64,000 nucleotides of DNA from Kryptolebias marmoratus (GCF_001649575.2 NC_051439.1:15869705-15933704), one strand, 5' to 3'. Positions 12,017 through 25,362 are shown, numbered from the stretch's first letter. Numbers and translations are program-made. Notes: a model not told the origin generated them from the letters alone.

Positions 12017-13131
12017 AGGGCTGTCTACATGGGAACAGATTTTGTAAATACGCAAATGTTTTTGATTGTTTTGGCCTTGCAAACACATAGAAAAAACACT
12101 TTAAGAGCCCCAAGATGGTAGTTTTTTAAATTAGGTTCCAGAGTAAAAAAAACAAAAAACAAAAAAACAAAAACTTTAATAGCTACTTTTGAGTTTTTGT
12201 AGAAATGCAAAAAATATTTATTTTATTAATTGATGTCATAGCCCCATCTCTAATTTTATCTACAACCTGGGAGCGCCCTTGTTTTCTTGTTGTGTTTACA
12301 TTTCTATAAACAGTGTTGTGTTCACAAGGCTATTTTAAGAAACGATAAAAAGACAATTTAGTAAAAAGTGTGTTTACTTGTGGACAAAGAATCTGCTGAA
12401 AATCAGATCGTTAAAGCAATAGTTCACTTCTTTTGAAATGTAATTTTGTGAAAGGTTACAAATAAGTAATATTTTACAGTAAATAGAAATACACCTTAAT
12501 TCTGCCCAGACGAGCTAATTACTAATCCAAACAAAGATTACAATCTTGCAGTCTTAAAACAACTCCAAACTAAACAGTTTTATGGTGCTTAATGCAAACA
12601 ATATTTTATAAACCATTAAACTGGGGTCAGTTTTGAATTACGCAGTTATTTACATGGAAATCTGTGGTTACTGTGTGCAAATAGCAGAAGCAGCAGCTAG
12701 TTGTAGTCATTTTGACACAACCTGAAACACTTCTAACAGAAATATAATATTTCTGACCATTGTGTAAAAGTTTAGAAAATAGCATTTATATGAACCACTA
12801 GGACGTTTTTTTTTAATTTAAGTTCTTTTTACACAGCAGCAATCCACTTTAGTCATGGCTGTGGTCAGATAACGTTAGCTTGTCAATCTGATCAGAACCA
12901 AACTTTGTTTTTCCAAAAAGGACATTATTTTTAAATTGCTATTTACAACAGGTACAAAAAAATAATGGTTTAGATTCCTCAATGACTGATATCCTTACTC
13001 TCATATTTGTATTCAACAGCGTACACCCTGTAAGGTAATAACCTCCTTGTTGCATCCTTGTTTGTCTTTTAATTCTTGTTCTTCAGGTTTAATTAATTAA
13101 AAAAAAAACTCCAATAGTGTAAACAGGCTAC
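12017..13131. mobile_element. Decayed DNA-transposon-like block with weak inverted ends
   Basis: The left end reads GGGCTGTCTACATGGGAAC and the right end, reverse-complemented, reads GTAGCCTGTTTACACTATTG. They are similar but imperfect. The left 300 bp (including GGTTCCAGAGT and CAACCTGGGAGCGCCCTTG) resembles a fish element whose outer sequence reads GTCTACACGGGAAC. No transposase-like frame was seen. The boundaries are uncertain. Confidence 0.35.
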
Positions 13132-14645
13132 AAATAAGTGAACACTCAACAGTTAGTTCATGGGCCCTGAGAATCCCTATTGAAGCAGAAACAAAACTGT
13201 TTCAGGAGCCGGTCTAACCACGTGGGCGCTTTTTTTTCTTCCTTTTATCGCGTTGTGTTCTTTGTCAGAGAGATTACACAAGTCTAGGAGAACATGAATT
13301 ACAAAGTGTTCAATATTTGCAGGAGTGACTCAGAATCAACAAACTGTTGCGCTTAGGGAAATGTCTGTGAGAGTATGTGATCCTACTGTAAATGAGAACA
13401 GGTGCAGTTCTGCCTCGCGGTGTTTTTGTGTTGGAAAAAAAAAACAAAACCCGACAGCCTATAGGAGCAGAGCACGAGCATAATTTATCACGCAGCAAAG
13501 TGAGAGAAGCATGCAGCCAAGCATGTTCAAGATGGATTGTTTCTTTGTTGCATGAATTAACACATAATATATGAAACATGCCGTGAATCTGTTTCACTCA
13601 ATGGTCAATTATATACAATTTAAAAGCTAATTGTGTTTCACTTGTCATACTTTAATGCTGAACAAATGTGAACATGGGGGAGGCTGTGATTTAACTGATG
13701 CTTATTCGGCTTCCTCTTAATGCCACAGGTTCTGTCAACCCAATGAAGCCAGCAGATAATAACTGATTATCTGCTCTTATTAATGCCATGTATACTCAAA
13801 TGCAGCAGAGCATCAGTCACCGAGGCTGCTTAGTGCAAAGCTACGCCACAAACAGATTTGGAGGGGTGGATTTGTAAACACTGGGCTACATTTACAGAAG
13901 AGAAGGAGCAGTCAAGGTCCACAAAGCCGCTACATATGGTGGATATAAAGTGAAATGGTGCTGGTACTAATTAAGGTGTTTATGAGGTTTCCCATAAGTT
14001 TGAAGAAATACTTTAAGGTCACCAAATAAATCAGGACTGAGTCAATACCAAAGGTCAGTGTGTCTTGATTCTAACTTATGGGGATTTCAACTGTTGTGCA
14101 CATTTGTGACCATTTTTTAAATTCATTTTATCAAAAAGTATATATGTTTTATTCCAATTTTGACACCTGTAAGCCATCTGTCACTGCTTGTGTCATCGTA
14201 CAACAAAAAAATCCTACAAATCGGCCTCTCTAAATTAAACAGCAACACACACAAAATCATAACATATGTCTCCTCCAGTGGAGAAAGTGTTCTTCAGCCA
14301 TAGTTCTGTTCATTTAAAAACAAATACTCAACTTTCTGCCTGTGTTCCTTTGTTTCATTTAGATGCTGGTCACATAAGTGGCTTCGTTAAGGAAAGTTTA
14401 AAAGTTACAGGTGCTCATTTGAGATGCGAGAAGAAAATATCACCTGGATGGAGGTGTCTGTGCCGGCAGCAATGAATACTTTGAACATTAATTGAAGCTA
14501 GCTGTGAGAATATGCCGCATTTTAGAGAGAACCCCCATATTCAGCTCTCTATGTGCTCTTTGAAAACACTTCAGCCCAGAAGTGGCTTGCTGGTAATAAA
14601 TGGTAATAATATGAGAAAGCTGCAGCTTACTGTGCTTTTCAGGTA

Positions 14646-14663
14646 AAAAAAAAAAAAAAAAAA
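14646..14663. repeat. poly-A run
   Basis: Uninterrupted A run of about 18 bases within intron; no element body recognised. Confidence 0.7.
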
Positions 14664-17600
14664 GAAAAAGGCTAATTTCTTCTTCGCCTACTTCAGACCT
14701 TTCAGTTCTGTTTTGTGGAAGGAAAATGTGGTATTACATGTGAGTTAAACAGTTCTGAAGACATGAAAAAGTGCTCATCTTTCATTGACAGCTCAAGTTT
14801 CTACTTATAAACATTCACCTGCAAAATTAATACTTTTTCAGTCTACACATTGTCCTAAAGACCCACAAAGGAAGTCAGGCCTATTGGGTGACAGGATGAT
14901 AAATACTATTAACCCCTGGTGTACTGTCATGTCAGACTGAAGCTAGTTATCACACAGGCTGACCACCCTGTCCTGAGGTTAGTTTGCCACAGGAGGTAAA
15001 TTGATTAAACACACACAGAGGACACAGAAAGCTTCTCAGAAGGTGAATTTCCTGAACAAAGAAACCAAATTGGGAGCTTTCAGGCAGCTTGGACATCTCT
15101 TTGTCCATTTTGTCCTAAAACCAGCTTGTAATTACAAGAAAGACAAACTGTTTTATCAATAATTCACTTCCATCAAATATCCAAATAGTACTCCTGCAGA
15201 ATCTTGAGTGAGAGTCGACTCCATCTCTCTCTTGGATGATTGCATGAAGCAGGACGGGTGCAGGCAGCTGAAACTCAAAGAAGTGTGGATTAGAACCGAT
15301 GTAAATAATGTCAGTCCCTTCCAGCAAATCGTTACTCGCCTATTTATGTTTCCTCTTGAAAAGCAGGATGGAGAAGCAGAAGATATTTTTGGTGTGAGAA
15401 GTGTTTCTCTATGATTGCACCCGAAAGGAATGGAGACATGTTTGTCTTGAACTGGAGCGAGCGAAACGTTAAAGATTTGGGTTTACCCCTTTTTTTTTTA
15501 TCTAAAAGTTGTTTAAGAGCAAACTAAAGACATCTTATCAAGTACTGGGAGATACATTTATTTTTTTTACTTGTGATAAATTTCCTCAACTTCCTTTAAT
15601 TTCCATGCCAAACTTTCTGTCCTTGGAGCATATATTTGCTACCACTTCTTAGCGCGACCGGTGGCAATAAAATCTGGGCCGAAGGGAAATCTGCCCGACT
15701 TGCAGAACTCATTTTGTGTTCACCTAAGTTGCGCTGAGGTTAACAGCTAATAGAGCCGCAGACTGCATAGTCACTGAAGTGCTGTATTCCCGTGCTTCTA
15801 CGCAGTGGACGCACATGGACCCAAACACATCATTATTAAAAAAACACGCCTACCCTCATTAGGCGAGACCAGATAGAAAAATAAGCTTCATTTTGTGCTG
15901 GCTGACATGATTTCAAGAAGCTGGAGTCTTTCCCCCGGAGCTACCGGGCCAAATATTGGACCAAATGAAGAGGCTGCAGAGCATGATAATGTGATTCCGG
16001 TGCGAGCACATGAACCAGAGAGGAACGACACAATGTGAGAGGTGGTGCTTGGCAACATATTTGAATTGAGCAATAAATAAATAAATAAAATAACTCCATG
16101 TGTGCTGTATTCATTATCTCCCATGTCACGGGGATTCAGTGTCAGCGTCCGTCACAGGCCGCCAAGGACTGACTCTCGTTGTTACATAAAGGGATTGTGT
16201 TTCTCTGCGACCTCGAGCTGTTTGAGCTTATGAAGTTGTAAACATTTCACCACAATAAACTGATATGAGCACTTTGTCTCTTGTGTCATAATGCTCTTAC
16301 AGCACAAAGCCAAATGTCACTTTGACTTTGGTTAAAGTGAAAGGACTTGAAGGTTACACGAAAATAAAAATGCCGGTGCTCAACGTGGAAATTCGGATGC
16401 GCTAAAACATGAGAGTGCATGATTCACCAGAGCCGCCGCCTGACAGTAGCCATCAGTCTTACGCTCTCCAAACTCATTCTTCTGAGTAATCTGAGCCTAT
16501 ACATAGCAACAGGGTGCTTCAGAGGCAACACACTGCATCATCGGATATCTCTCGCCCTGTCTGACGCTTGGCTGGCCAGGTGAGGCAGCCGCAGAGGTTT
16601 TCAGAATAAAAAGTGCAGCGCTAATCTTTGATTTTAATCAAAAAAGCCTGTCAAGGTTTAAACACAGCCAACTTATGGGGCCCTGTAATCACACGCATCT
16701 CTGAGGCTCCGTCATTTCAGAGGGCAGTGATTAATTTTCTATGGGGCTAGATACAGATGAGGCCCTCAATCAAATACGCAGGCCGAGGCTGACAAAAGAC
16801 AGAGGAATGAAATGATGGTTTTGGTGGTTCACCTGGGGGATTTAAGCCTTTTTCATAGTGATTGGTTCTTGTTGCTGAAAACAATGTGAAGAGTTCATGC
16901 TTGAAGAAACTAGAAAGGAATTCTCACCTTTGCTCCACCTTTAAGGAGAAAAGAGAGCAAGAAGAAAGAGGAGAAGAAAAGAGGCTCCCAGAGGCCAGGG
17001 CTAGATTCTTAATAAGGAACTCTGAAGAGAGATGCAGAGTCCTCGGGGAGAAGACCCCAGCACTGGTGGGCACAGCAGTGTGAAGCAAAAGACTTACTCG
17101 TATTAAGAAGAGGAGAAAAGCAAGAGAAATGAAAGTAAAACTGGAAGAACAAGCCCTGATAAAACGGTGGTAAGATATTTCCTCAGACTTTGAGGAGAAA
17201 CTAAAAGATGGTTTTAGTGAGTGAACAAAGTGGGAAAAAAAAGGGACAAAAAGTCTGACAGCTAACAAGGTATCATAATCATGAAGGACTGGTTCCTCAT
17301 TAAAGATCACTTTGCTTCGTGAATGGAAATGTTAATGATCAATCAAAGATGACCCTGAATTTGACCCTATGCTACGGTTAAAAATGTCTGGGATAAATGT
17401 TTTCTCATGTATCATTATCCTCCAAATCTGTGTCATTGTCATTTCACTGAGTCCTTCATCTGTTCCTGTTAGGACTGCAAAATGGGCTTGAAATGACTCA
17501 TAAACCAAAGCCACAATATTATCTGTGAAACACACAAAGGCAGTGCTTCAAATATGGCCGTACACAGTTTCAAATGGTACCGGGACATTAGTGTTTATTG

Positions 17601-17974
17601 ATGATGCTGCAAAAGAGAAAAGTAGCCAGTTGATTTCTGTACAGGGAGAGACTGTTTGCTCAGATGGCTGCATTTCACCTGCTGAGGACAACCATAAAGC
17701 CAGAAATATCCTCAAACACCTGATCACAGTATAACCTGAAGAAAGCCCCCTAAATGGATAACTGCATACTTAACTATTTTTATTTCTAAACTATTCTACT
17801 AATGGCTCCTCCTTGCCCCTATTTGTTATATAACTACTATGCAAATAAGCAATTTAACCCTTACCTTTACGACTAAATTTAAAGACAACTAAATTCCAAA
17901 AAGTAATGCATATCAACTGCTGCCTTTCATGCCAGTTTTACACTAAAATCATGTAATATTGAAGAATGACAGAA

Positions 17975-18105
17975 TTATAGCTATTTTAGTCAAAACTTTA
18001 AAATACACACAGTATCACCAGATCTCACAAGATTTATTAATAATCAAGATATGTGACTCTCAGCTACTACCACACCATATTTTAGCTCAATATTCTGAAG
18101 ATCAA
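17975..18105 (+). repeat. Copy A of a local three-copy dispersed repeat
   Basis: It shares TAGCTATTTTAGTCAAAAC-like sequence and then CAGCTACTACCACACCATAT and TTTAGCTCAATAT with copy B (45011) and copy C (46983, opposite strand). This is the shortest and most diverged copy. Confidence 0.65.
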
Positions 18106-21100
18106 CTGAGTTACGGCTCTTCATTGGGTTCAGTAATGACAAAAAATAAAGAAATGTGCAGTTATTTGTCAAATTTGATGCAAAAACAGTTCAATAGAGA
18201 CACAATGCCACATTGATTATCCCTCCTGCTTATAGTTATCCAAATGATCATGTTGTTGTTCTGCCATATTTGAGGCGAATGATACCTGCATCAGGAGCAA
18301 AGCTAGCTTTTAGCTTTCCCAGTAATGACACTACTTGCATACAGATGGTCAGTTGTTCTTGTTATCACCCCCAGAAAGAATAAAACTAAGTGAGCGACGG
18401 TAAAGTTAAAGTAGAGGCCGCTCATTTTACTCAGTGCTGGGCTTCCTGTTTCTTGCCTGAAGTAATGTCAGCTCTCCCTTCATTGTCCCAAGATTCTCTG
18501 AGAAAGTGGCCCTGTGGATGTGTTCCCCTGTATCTATTATCTGGACAGCTACTCACACAACTGAAGCTCATATTCTCAGCTGCAGCATTATTGGAAGTGC
18601 TGGAGTTTCTAACGTCACATTTCAAATATGAAAAAGTGATAGTGAAGGGGTGTGAAAGACAAAAGTGCCTCTGATTTCAGCTTCTGCTAAGACTGCTGAA
18701 GGCCTCTGTGAGGCTCTTCCTTGTAAGGTGCTGGTATCTTTGGCTTCTCATTACTTCTGCCACTGATTTGGCACTCCAGGTGACTCAGAGGCAGACAGAT
18801 CGATGGTAGCAGAGTGTGAGAAAGGAAGAGGTGTTCCATTTTAGTCTCCAGAACAAATACATCCCCACACATTTGTCATGCCTGAACTCAAACTGAAGCC
18901 AGATTAGATGGCATGAAAAATTGGAGGCAGTACCAGCAAACTGCCATAACTTTCTCGAACCTCCTCGCCTCCTTCACTTTGTTAGCCTGATAAGATTCTG
19001 CACAGAATGTCATACTCCTGGGCGACTCGCCCGAAGCCATTAAAAATCCACTTCAAATGCAAAGTAAGGTAATATAAAAGTGTAAAAAATTAAATCAGGA
19101 GCCAAAGGAGTGGTGAGTGACAATAAGTGAAGCGTTTTAAATTTTCCATGTGAGTCTGTGTCCTTAAAAGAGAACGGCGGGTGGAGAAAGCAGAGTGTGC
19201 AACTTGGGTTACTTGTAATGAAGTGAAAGGATTGTCTGCCCGCTGCACTTTTTCTTAGTGCCTATAGAAGGAAAAAATTGCTTGGAGTTTAAATAGTGTG
19301 ATTTCTAAATCCCTCTGCGCTGGTCAGCTGCAGGCAATCTTTAGATGTCATATTTTCTTCTTACACTCCCTGTTCGACCCCCTCCCTTGCACTCCCAGAT
19401 GGGGTATAGTGACAGCGAACCGCTGCTTTGCCTTCCCCACAAACACTAAGCTGCTGAAACAATGTGTTGTCCTCCCAGGGTTTGAAACAGCACCGCAATA
19501 ACATTTTACACTGTTGACTGTCGGGCTGATTTGCTTACTGAGTCAAATCTGCAGACAAAGGCTGGTTAAGCTGCCGTCTATAATCTAACATGGGAGACTT
19601 GATTTGTCAAGCTGAAGGTCAAAGGTCAGAATGTGCCAACTCGAACGGCGGGGTTTTATTATGCAGTGCAGGCATAAAGATTCAAGCTTCTTTAACACAG
19701 ACACTAACAAGACTACATGAATAATTTGCAAATCAAAAGCAGCGAGCTAAAAGACAGTAAGCTTCTTTTAATGCTTTGAAGACACGTTTGTCAGAAAATA
19801 AGTTAGTGATTGAGGAGTTATTCAGAATGATAAACTTTCAAAATGGTGGTTGAGTGACGTTACATTATTACGTTTTGACCACAAATAGTAATCACTTTTG
19901 CTTGATAAAGTCCAGATGCTTCATATCAGTTAGTTTTGTTTTCTATGTTATAACAAAACCTAAATTCAGAGCTTAGTTTCATACCTGGTAGTTAGGAGAA
20001 ACTATATTTTAGAGTTCACAGGATAAAATGTGCTCATACATCAAACTGAATATTAAGTATCATATAGTCAAAACCTGTTCTCCGAGAATGTTAAATTTAC
20101 ATTCTTATAATCCAAAACATTTCTTTTTTTAAGACAACCAGAACCGTAAAGCATTAGGAAACTCAAGGAGCACGGAGTTCCTTTTTATGGATACTGAACC
20201 TCTTTGTGGTATAATTTACAGCATCAGTACTCCGCTCACACCAACCAACAAGTCCCTTTTATATTGAACACTGACCTTGGCCAATGATCTGGCACACGGC
20301 GCATCCTATTCGTCTAGCCAACATGCAATATAAATGGTTTTCTGGAAATTAAAAATCTATGCTGCCCAATTTAATACAGGGACAGGGTTTCTGGGCATAG
20401 AAGGAATATGCATTAAGGCATAATTATATTACCTATAGCTTCTTGATGCACTTTGCTCTCCTGAGGATATGACCAGAGACTCCACACTTGAATATGGAGC
20501 AACTGCATTACTAATACGCATTTTTTCAAAACAGCTTAATAAATATAACCTTTGTGGATATTTTTCATGCAATAATTATGCCACAATTATTCTGGTCTTT
20601 AAATAATAGTTTTAAAATCCATCTATTAAGATGAATATAGTTCTGATTATGTTTCTGTTATTAGGTTTTTGCACATCACTCTCACCATTAGATAGATTTT
20701 TTTCCCTTCATATATTGCATAATTTATACAAATTTATAGACTTTGGTTTCCATAAAATAAACTGCAAAAGATCTGGAAAAAAAAAAAGAAATAAATTCCC
20801 CAAATTTATCTGAGCTCATGTTTCCTCACTTTTCCCCCAGAAAAGAAAGATGAAAGCCATCATTACATTGCTTTCTTCAGAGGGGATAGTCTATTTGCAT
20901 TTCTAGAAATACTATATCGTGTGGATCATAAAGCTGAATGTGCAGTCTAGGTTGGAAAATGTTAAAAAGCAGAAAGATTCATATTACATGTTATATTCCT
21001 GTCCCATTGGGGAAAGTAGATTTTTCCACAGAAAACAGTAAAGGACATATATTACTGTATTGCACTGTTGTATCACATATCATCTCATCAGCTGCATCGT

Positions 21101-24100
21101 ATGATCACATTTACCTCATTCTCCATGTGAACATTTAGGTTGTAAATAAACAAAGAGAAACAACCTGAATGAACAACACAAAGCCTTTCTATATAAACAG
21201 AAATTCCAGCATACAGGATTCCTCGCTCACAGCCTCCTTTTTGCTCTCCTCTTCGCTCCCTAATGCATCCCACACTCATCACTTCCCTCCTCCCTTCTTC
21301 TCTCAGTCATATTCTGTCTTTTTCTCACCCTCCGTAAAGTTCAGGGTCTCTATGAAGGTTTGGTTAATGATGAAATGCTCCTTTGCTCATTTGATGCCAA
21401 TGAATGATCTGTTATGCTTCGGCATTGCATCAGCTGAAGGACAAGGCCTCTAATTTGGACTTAAAAAAAACAGCTGATTTCTTTGCCGTCAGTCGAGTAT
21501 TGCAAAATAAGACAGACACCATATGTCAGAGCTTGACTGAATATTCTTTGGGTAGGGCTCCTAATTATTTCACATTTAGAGTCTGAAGACAAGGGGTGTC
21601 TGTCAAGGTGAGTCGAGTGACTTACTGTTGGCTTTTCAGTAACATTTCAGGTCAAATTGTCAAACAAAGTATCCAACCCGCCCCTGATTTATAATAGCTG
21701 TAATATAGAACTATATATATTCTCTTTATAAATGGTTTAAAGGGACAGTTGAGTTCATTTCTTTCTTTATGTTGAACAAATGTGTTTCTTTGTCATCGTG
21801 TTTACTCATTTTGGAGCCTTTCCACTCTTTGGAGTTCTTTCTCCTCATATTTCTTTTGGAAATGTGCAGCATGGTTCATTTCATCCAGCAAACCCAGGAA
21901 AAGCTGTAATTGGTGTATCTTACGAAAAAAAGAAAAAAAAACCTCTGCTTTTGGCTTTTCTACATGAAGAGTCACTCCAGAATGAATAATCTGAACACAA
22001 AAGACTTGTTCTGTATGTTCACTGAGCAGTGTGCTCGCAGTATCTGAATCTATCATGCAGATCAGAGCTTTAGAGTCCCAGCAAAAGAAAAAAAACGTGC
22101 ATCCTGCAGTTTAGCATTCTGCTCAAAGACAAGCTAATGGCCATGTTTGCTGTCACACCGTCACACTCCTCCTCTCTCTCCATCTTGATGGATTGTCGCC
22201 TGCAGGTACTACAGCCTTGAATGGCCTTGTAAGTGCAATAAATTGTATTCAAAGAGTTCAATTCTGACCTCGCGGTATTATGGGAGATGATCACATTACA
22301 TGCCGGAGGTATGTTATTCATGGAAAACGTGTATACGCGCTAGAAAAATGCAATTCAAAGAAGTTATGTTCGTCAGAAGCAGTAAGCTTCCAGCAGCCAT
22401 GGTGACAAGCTCCACTCAGGCAGTCTTTTTTCTAAAAAAAAAATAAAAATAGTGGAAAATTTTACCAACATCTTTCTAACACTGCAGCAAAAGTCAACCA
22501 ATATATATATTTTTTTCTGGTGAGGTCATGCTGACCAAATCATGGCTGTTAGACTTGTTTAAATTTGACCAAATATTGACTGAAAGCTAAACAAACAACA
22601 ACCTAAAAACCAACCAACCATTGAATGGCAATCAACAAAGTCAGCTACCTGATGCCAGCAATGAATGCTGATCAGTGTTCATGAAGTCTGGAGGTTTCAG
22701 AGAAAGCTTTCATATTTCTGTAGTCACAAACATTTCCTCTCCGGGGCTGGGCTCCCTGTGGAGGTTCAAGTTACACCACTCTTTTCTCTGCGACTTTGAT
22801 GCCCGACACAACATGTGTTGTACAAAAAAAATCTTGAGTCATCTTTTGTTTCTTTATGTTTCAGCTCCTAAGGACTCAGACTTTCCTTGAAACCTTTTGA
22901 AGTGGGTCAAAGCTATAATTTTCCAGTCATTCTGAATGTCTTAGACAGTTTTTCTGTAGCTGCTCCTTTGTTCATTTTCAGTCCAGTTCTTGTACCTGAC
23001 GAATTTCAAAGAAATGCTGTTTTGATTTGTTAATTAATTAGCTTAACACTCACCTATGAATCATCCCAGGAATGAACCAGTATTGTGTCAATATAATTTT
23101 AAGAATCAGCTTGTTGGTGCAAAACTATTATGCCTATTAAAAAGTTATTTTCAGAAAAAGAAAAAAAAATGAAGTGCTTTTGTGACAGTAACAAAAATAC
23201 AAAAATAAAAACTGCTTATGAAGACAAGTCTGACAAGAAACAAAAAGAAAAAAAAAGAAAGTAATCCAACACAAAATCTGAAGTAAAAATTTGAAAATAA
23301 AACTGCTCATGTTAGCCACTTAAAAATGCTTTTTGACAGCAACGCGTAAAGAAATGACGATATACTCAAGACTTTTGCACAGTGCATGAAAGTGCCTCAA
23401 GATTTCCCTCCCGGCCATCTCCATTCATGCACATCCTGTCCACTTCCTGCCCTTCTCACTGACTTCCCCTTCTCGCTGCACGTCTTGGCAGGAAGGTCAC
23501 AAGAACAGAGTTATCATGCTCGATTTGATTACGTCTTAATCCAATCAAGCAAAGCGGAGAGAGCCCAATTGATTTTTGAGACCCAGAATAATGTTTATTG
23601 GACTTAGAGGCACATGGCTGATTTCTGGACAATCCTAAGCCCACGAGGAAATATCATGTTTGTGACTAGACCTACCAGGAAACACAGGTTGTAGTTTATT
23701 TATCGGCTCTCACTACAGAAAGCAAACCTGTGAGATCTTGCATTCATGAGTAATTTCTGATCACTTCTGTGTGGAACATCAAGCACAAACTGAAAAGAAT
23801 CATCCCGTTAAGATGTAACACATGCAAAGAGTGGGGTTTTGGAATATGATGGATCGAAACATTGCAATGGTATGCACTCAGATATGAAGAATGGGGAGGC
23901 ATCAGAAGCATGAAGGGAGCTTTTTATTTAGTGACAGCCTCAAGAGCTTAGCAACTTTCAGCCATTCAGCTACAACATGAGTAAATAAAACGTGAAACAG
24001 AAACACTTGTGGTTAGTGAGGAATCTGAAGATGTGCTCTACAGCCTTCACTCTGTCAACTAGTCAAGTCAGTAAGAATGCATAAGTAAAGATGTTTGTCT

Positions 24101-24132
24101 CCTGGAATTTCATATTCTTTAAAAAAAAACAG

Positions 24133-25124
24133 TGGACCTGATTCACAAAGGGATTCTGCCTGTTTTTTAGTTGGCTACTGCGCGTCATCATCCGCTTTGT
24201 TTTAGCTTATGATCCACGAATCAAACAATGCTCAGGTGAGAGCAGATTTCATCAGACAGGTAGTTGTCCTGGCATTATTTAGTTATAGCCTTTAGCAATA
24301 AACATAACAGGCACAGGAAAAAAAGAAATAAAAGGAGAAAATGGAGAAAAAAAAGTTTTTTGACTGTGAGCTCCAGGTCCTACTATGAAATATTGAGACA
24401 CCTCTGAAACTGCAAAAACAACTCTGTGTATCAGTGAAGAACTGGTATTTCTAAATCAGCAAAAGTGATGTAAATGCACAGCAACAGACTGGAAAAGATG
24501 GTGGAAGGACTCAAGTCCTTATTATCAACTGTTTTATTGATACTTGTTGAAGCTACAAAATTTACAAAACTGTACAATTATTACATGTAGCCAATAGAAA
24601 AATGTATTGTACAAATTGGTGACACATTCTAAAAATAAAAGCAACTTTTTTATTTCTTGATCATCACTGAATACGGTCATTATCCTTCCAATGCAACCAT
24701 CAATCTGGGCAGAGTCACCTTGGTGCATCATTTTATTAACTTTTAGTTATGTTCATTATCAGATGCACATTGTTGTAAGAGAAGTTGAATTAAACCTTTT
24801 GTGAAATGCCTGCCTTCGTTTTGAGAGGCAGTAGTGCAGCAAGTTGCTCCTCTTCTGCTGTCTTGGTTGGGTCACAATTACCACCAACTCTGATATTTGC
24901 TTTTTTTCCTTTAAATGGATGTAAACTAATGTAATAATGTAAAACTTTATTAAAGTGTCGGCAAATTGTTCTTAGGCAGGCAGAGACAAGTAATTTGGGT
25001 AGCAGTGCAGTTTGGGAAACATTACTCTACGAAAAGCTTTGTGAATTAGACAGATGTGGAATCTTTGATTTGATCCCATTTTTCAGGCCCAAAAGCTACA
25101 CAGTCCTTAAGTGAATCAGGCCCA
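24133..25124. mobile_element. ~1-kb terminal-inverted-repeat element (Harbinger/hAT-like, class uncertain)
   Basis: The left end is TGGACCTGATTCAC and the right end, reverse-complemented, is TGGGCCTGATTCAC: 13 of 14 match, and similarity continues weakly for another 12 bases. A second inverted match, GCTTTGTGAATTAG, lies at about 25037-25050, so the right end may contain nested ends. The GGCCTGATT(C/T)AC type of end is common in nonautonomous fish DNA transposons. No clear target duplication is visible and no transposase is recognised. The right end lies 175 bp from the dlgap2 microexon, on its downstream-intron side. Confidence 0.6.
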
Positions 25125-25298
25125 GAATCTTAAAACAAACTGAACCAGGAGGGTGGTGACTGTAATGAAGACTGAAGAACGTTGTATCATTAGCAAAGTG
25201 TCGCCCCCGCTCTACTTCCCACCCTCCTTATAGCAGCAAACAACAAGCTGGGTGATGACGATGACAAGAGCTTTTAGGGAATGGCGAGACCCACTCAC

Positions 25299-25331
25299 CT
25301 TCTGGTTCACCACACAGTGTGCACTGTGATT
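25299..25331 (-). CDS. dlgap2: dlgap2 33-nt upstream coding microexon
   Basis: On the minus strand a 33-nt exon lies between a pyrimidine-rich acceptor ending TTGTTTAG and a strong donor, GAAG followed by GTGAGT. With a G supplied by an upstream exon it encodes ESQCTLCGEPE, which matches the N-terminal TESQCTLCGEPE I remember from the long mammalian DLGAP2 isoform. It enters and leaves in phase 1, so including or skipping it keeps the frame. Its last G plus the AC of the exon at 366 gives Asp, producing GEPE-D-QQYSW. This is in the right phase and resembles mammalian DPQYSW. It contains a CxxC pair (CTLC) whose function is unknown to me. I remember further acidic residues between these two parts in the mammalian protein, and found no exon for them here. 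Neighbours are a 24.9-kb intron downstream and at least 38.7 kb of intron upstream. It is too short for ordinary open-frame calling. Confidence 0.87.
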
Positions 25332-25362
25332 CTAAACAAGGACCAAAGAGAGACAACAGGAG
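25332..25362 (-). other. dlgap2: Splice acceptor and pyrimidine tract of the dlgap2 microexon
   Basis: Reverse-complemented, the 31 bases before the microexon are rich in C and T (including TGTCTCTCTTTGG) and end TTGTTTAG. The matching donor is at 25293-25298 (GTGAGT on the minus strand), close to the vertebrate consensus. A strong tract and donor are what a very short exon would need to be recognised. Confidence 0.75.

Larger units (their letters stand above)
367..25298 (-). other. dlgap2: dlgap2 intron (24,932 bp) between the microexon and the large coding exon
   Basis: This is AT-rich noncoding sequence with a GT donor at 25298-25297 and an AG acceptor at 368-367 on the minus strand. Recognisable contents are a LINE 3' end (2031-2660), a TTTTG repeat (5703-5731), a G-run block (3843-3864), a CpG cluster (4725-4762), dispersed repeats (9097-9341 and 11429-11520), a decayed transposon-like block (12017-13131), one copy of a local repeat family (17975-18105) and a terminal-inverted-repeat element (24133-25124). 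I see nothing specific in 367-2030, 2700-3750, 5750-9090, 9350-11420, 13140-17970 and 18110-24130 beyond homopolymers and short chance open frames. Conserved noncoding enhancers could be present but cannot be recognised without alignment. Confidence 0.8.

Noticed and set aside
16924..17310. 128-residue minus-strand open frame rich in Phe, Ser and Leu
   Set aside because: It arises from purine-rich low-complexity sequence on the plus strand (GAAGAAAGAGGAGAAG type), which suppresses stops in the opposite frame.
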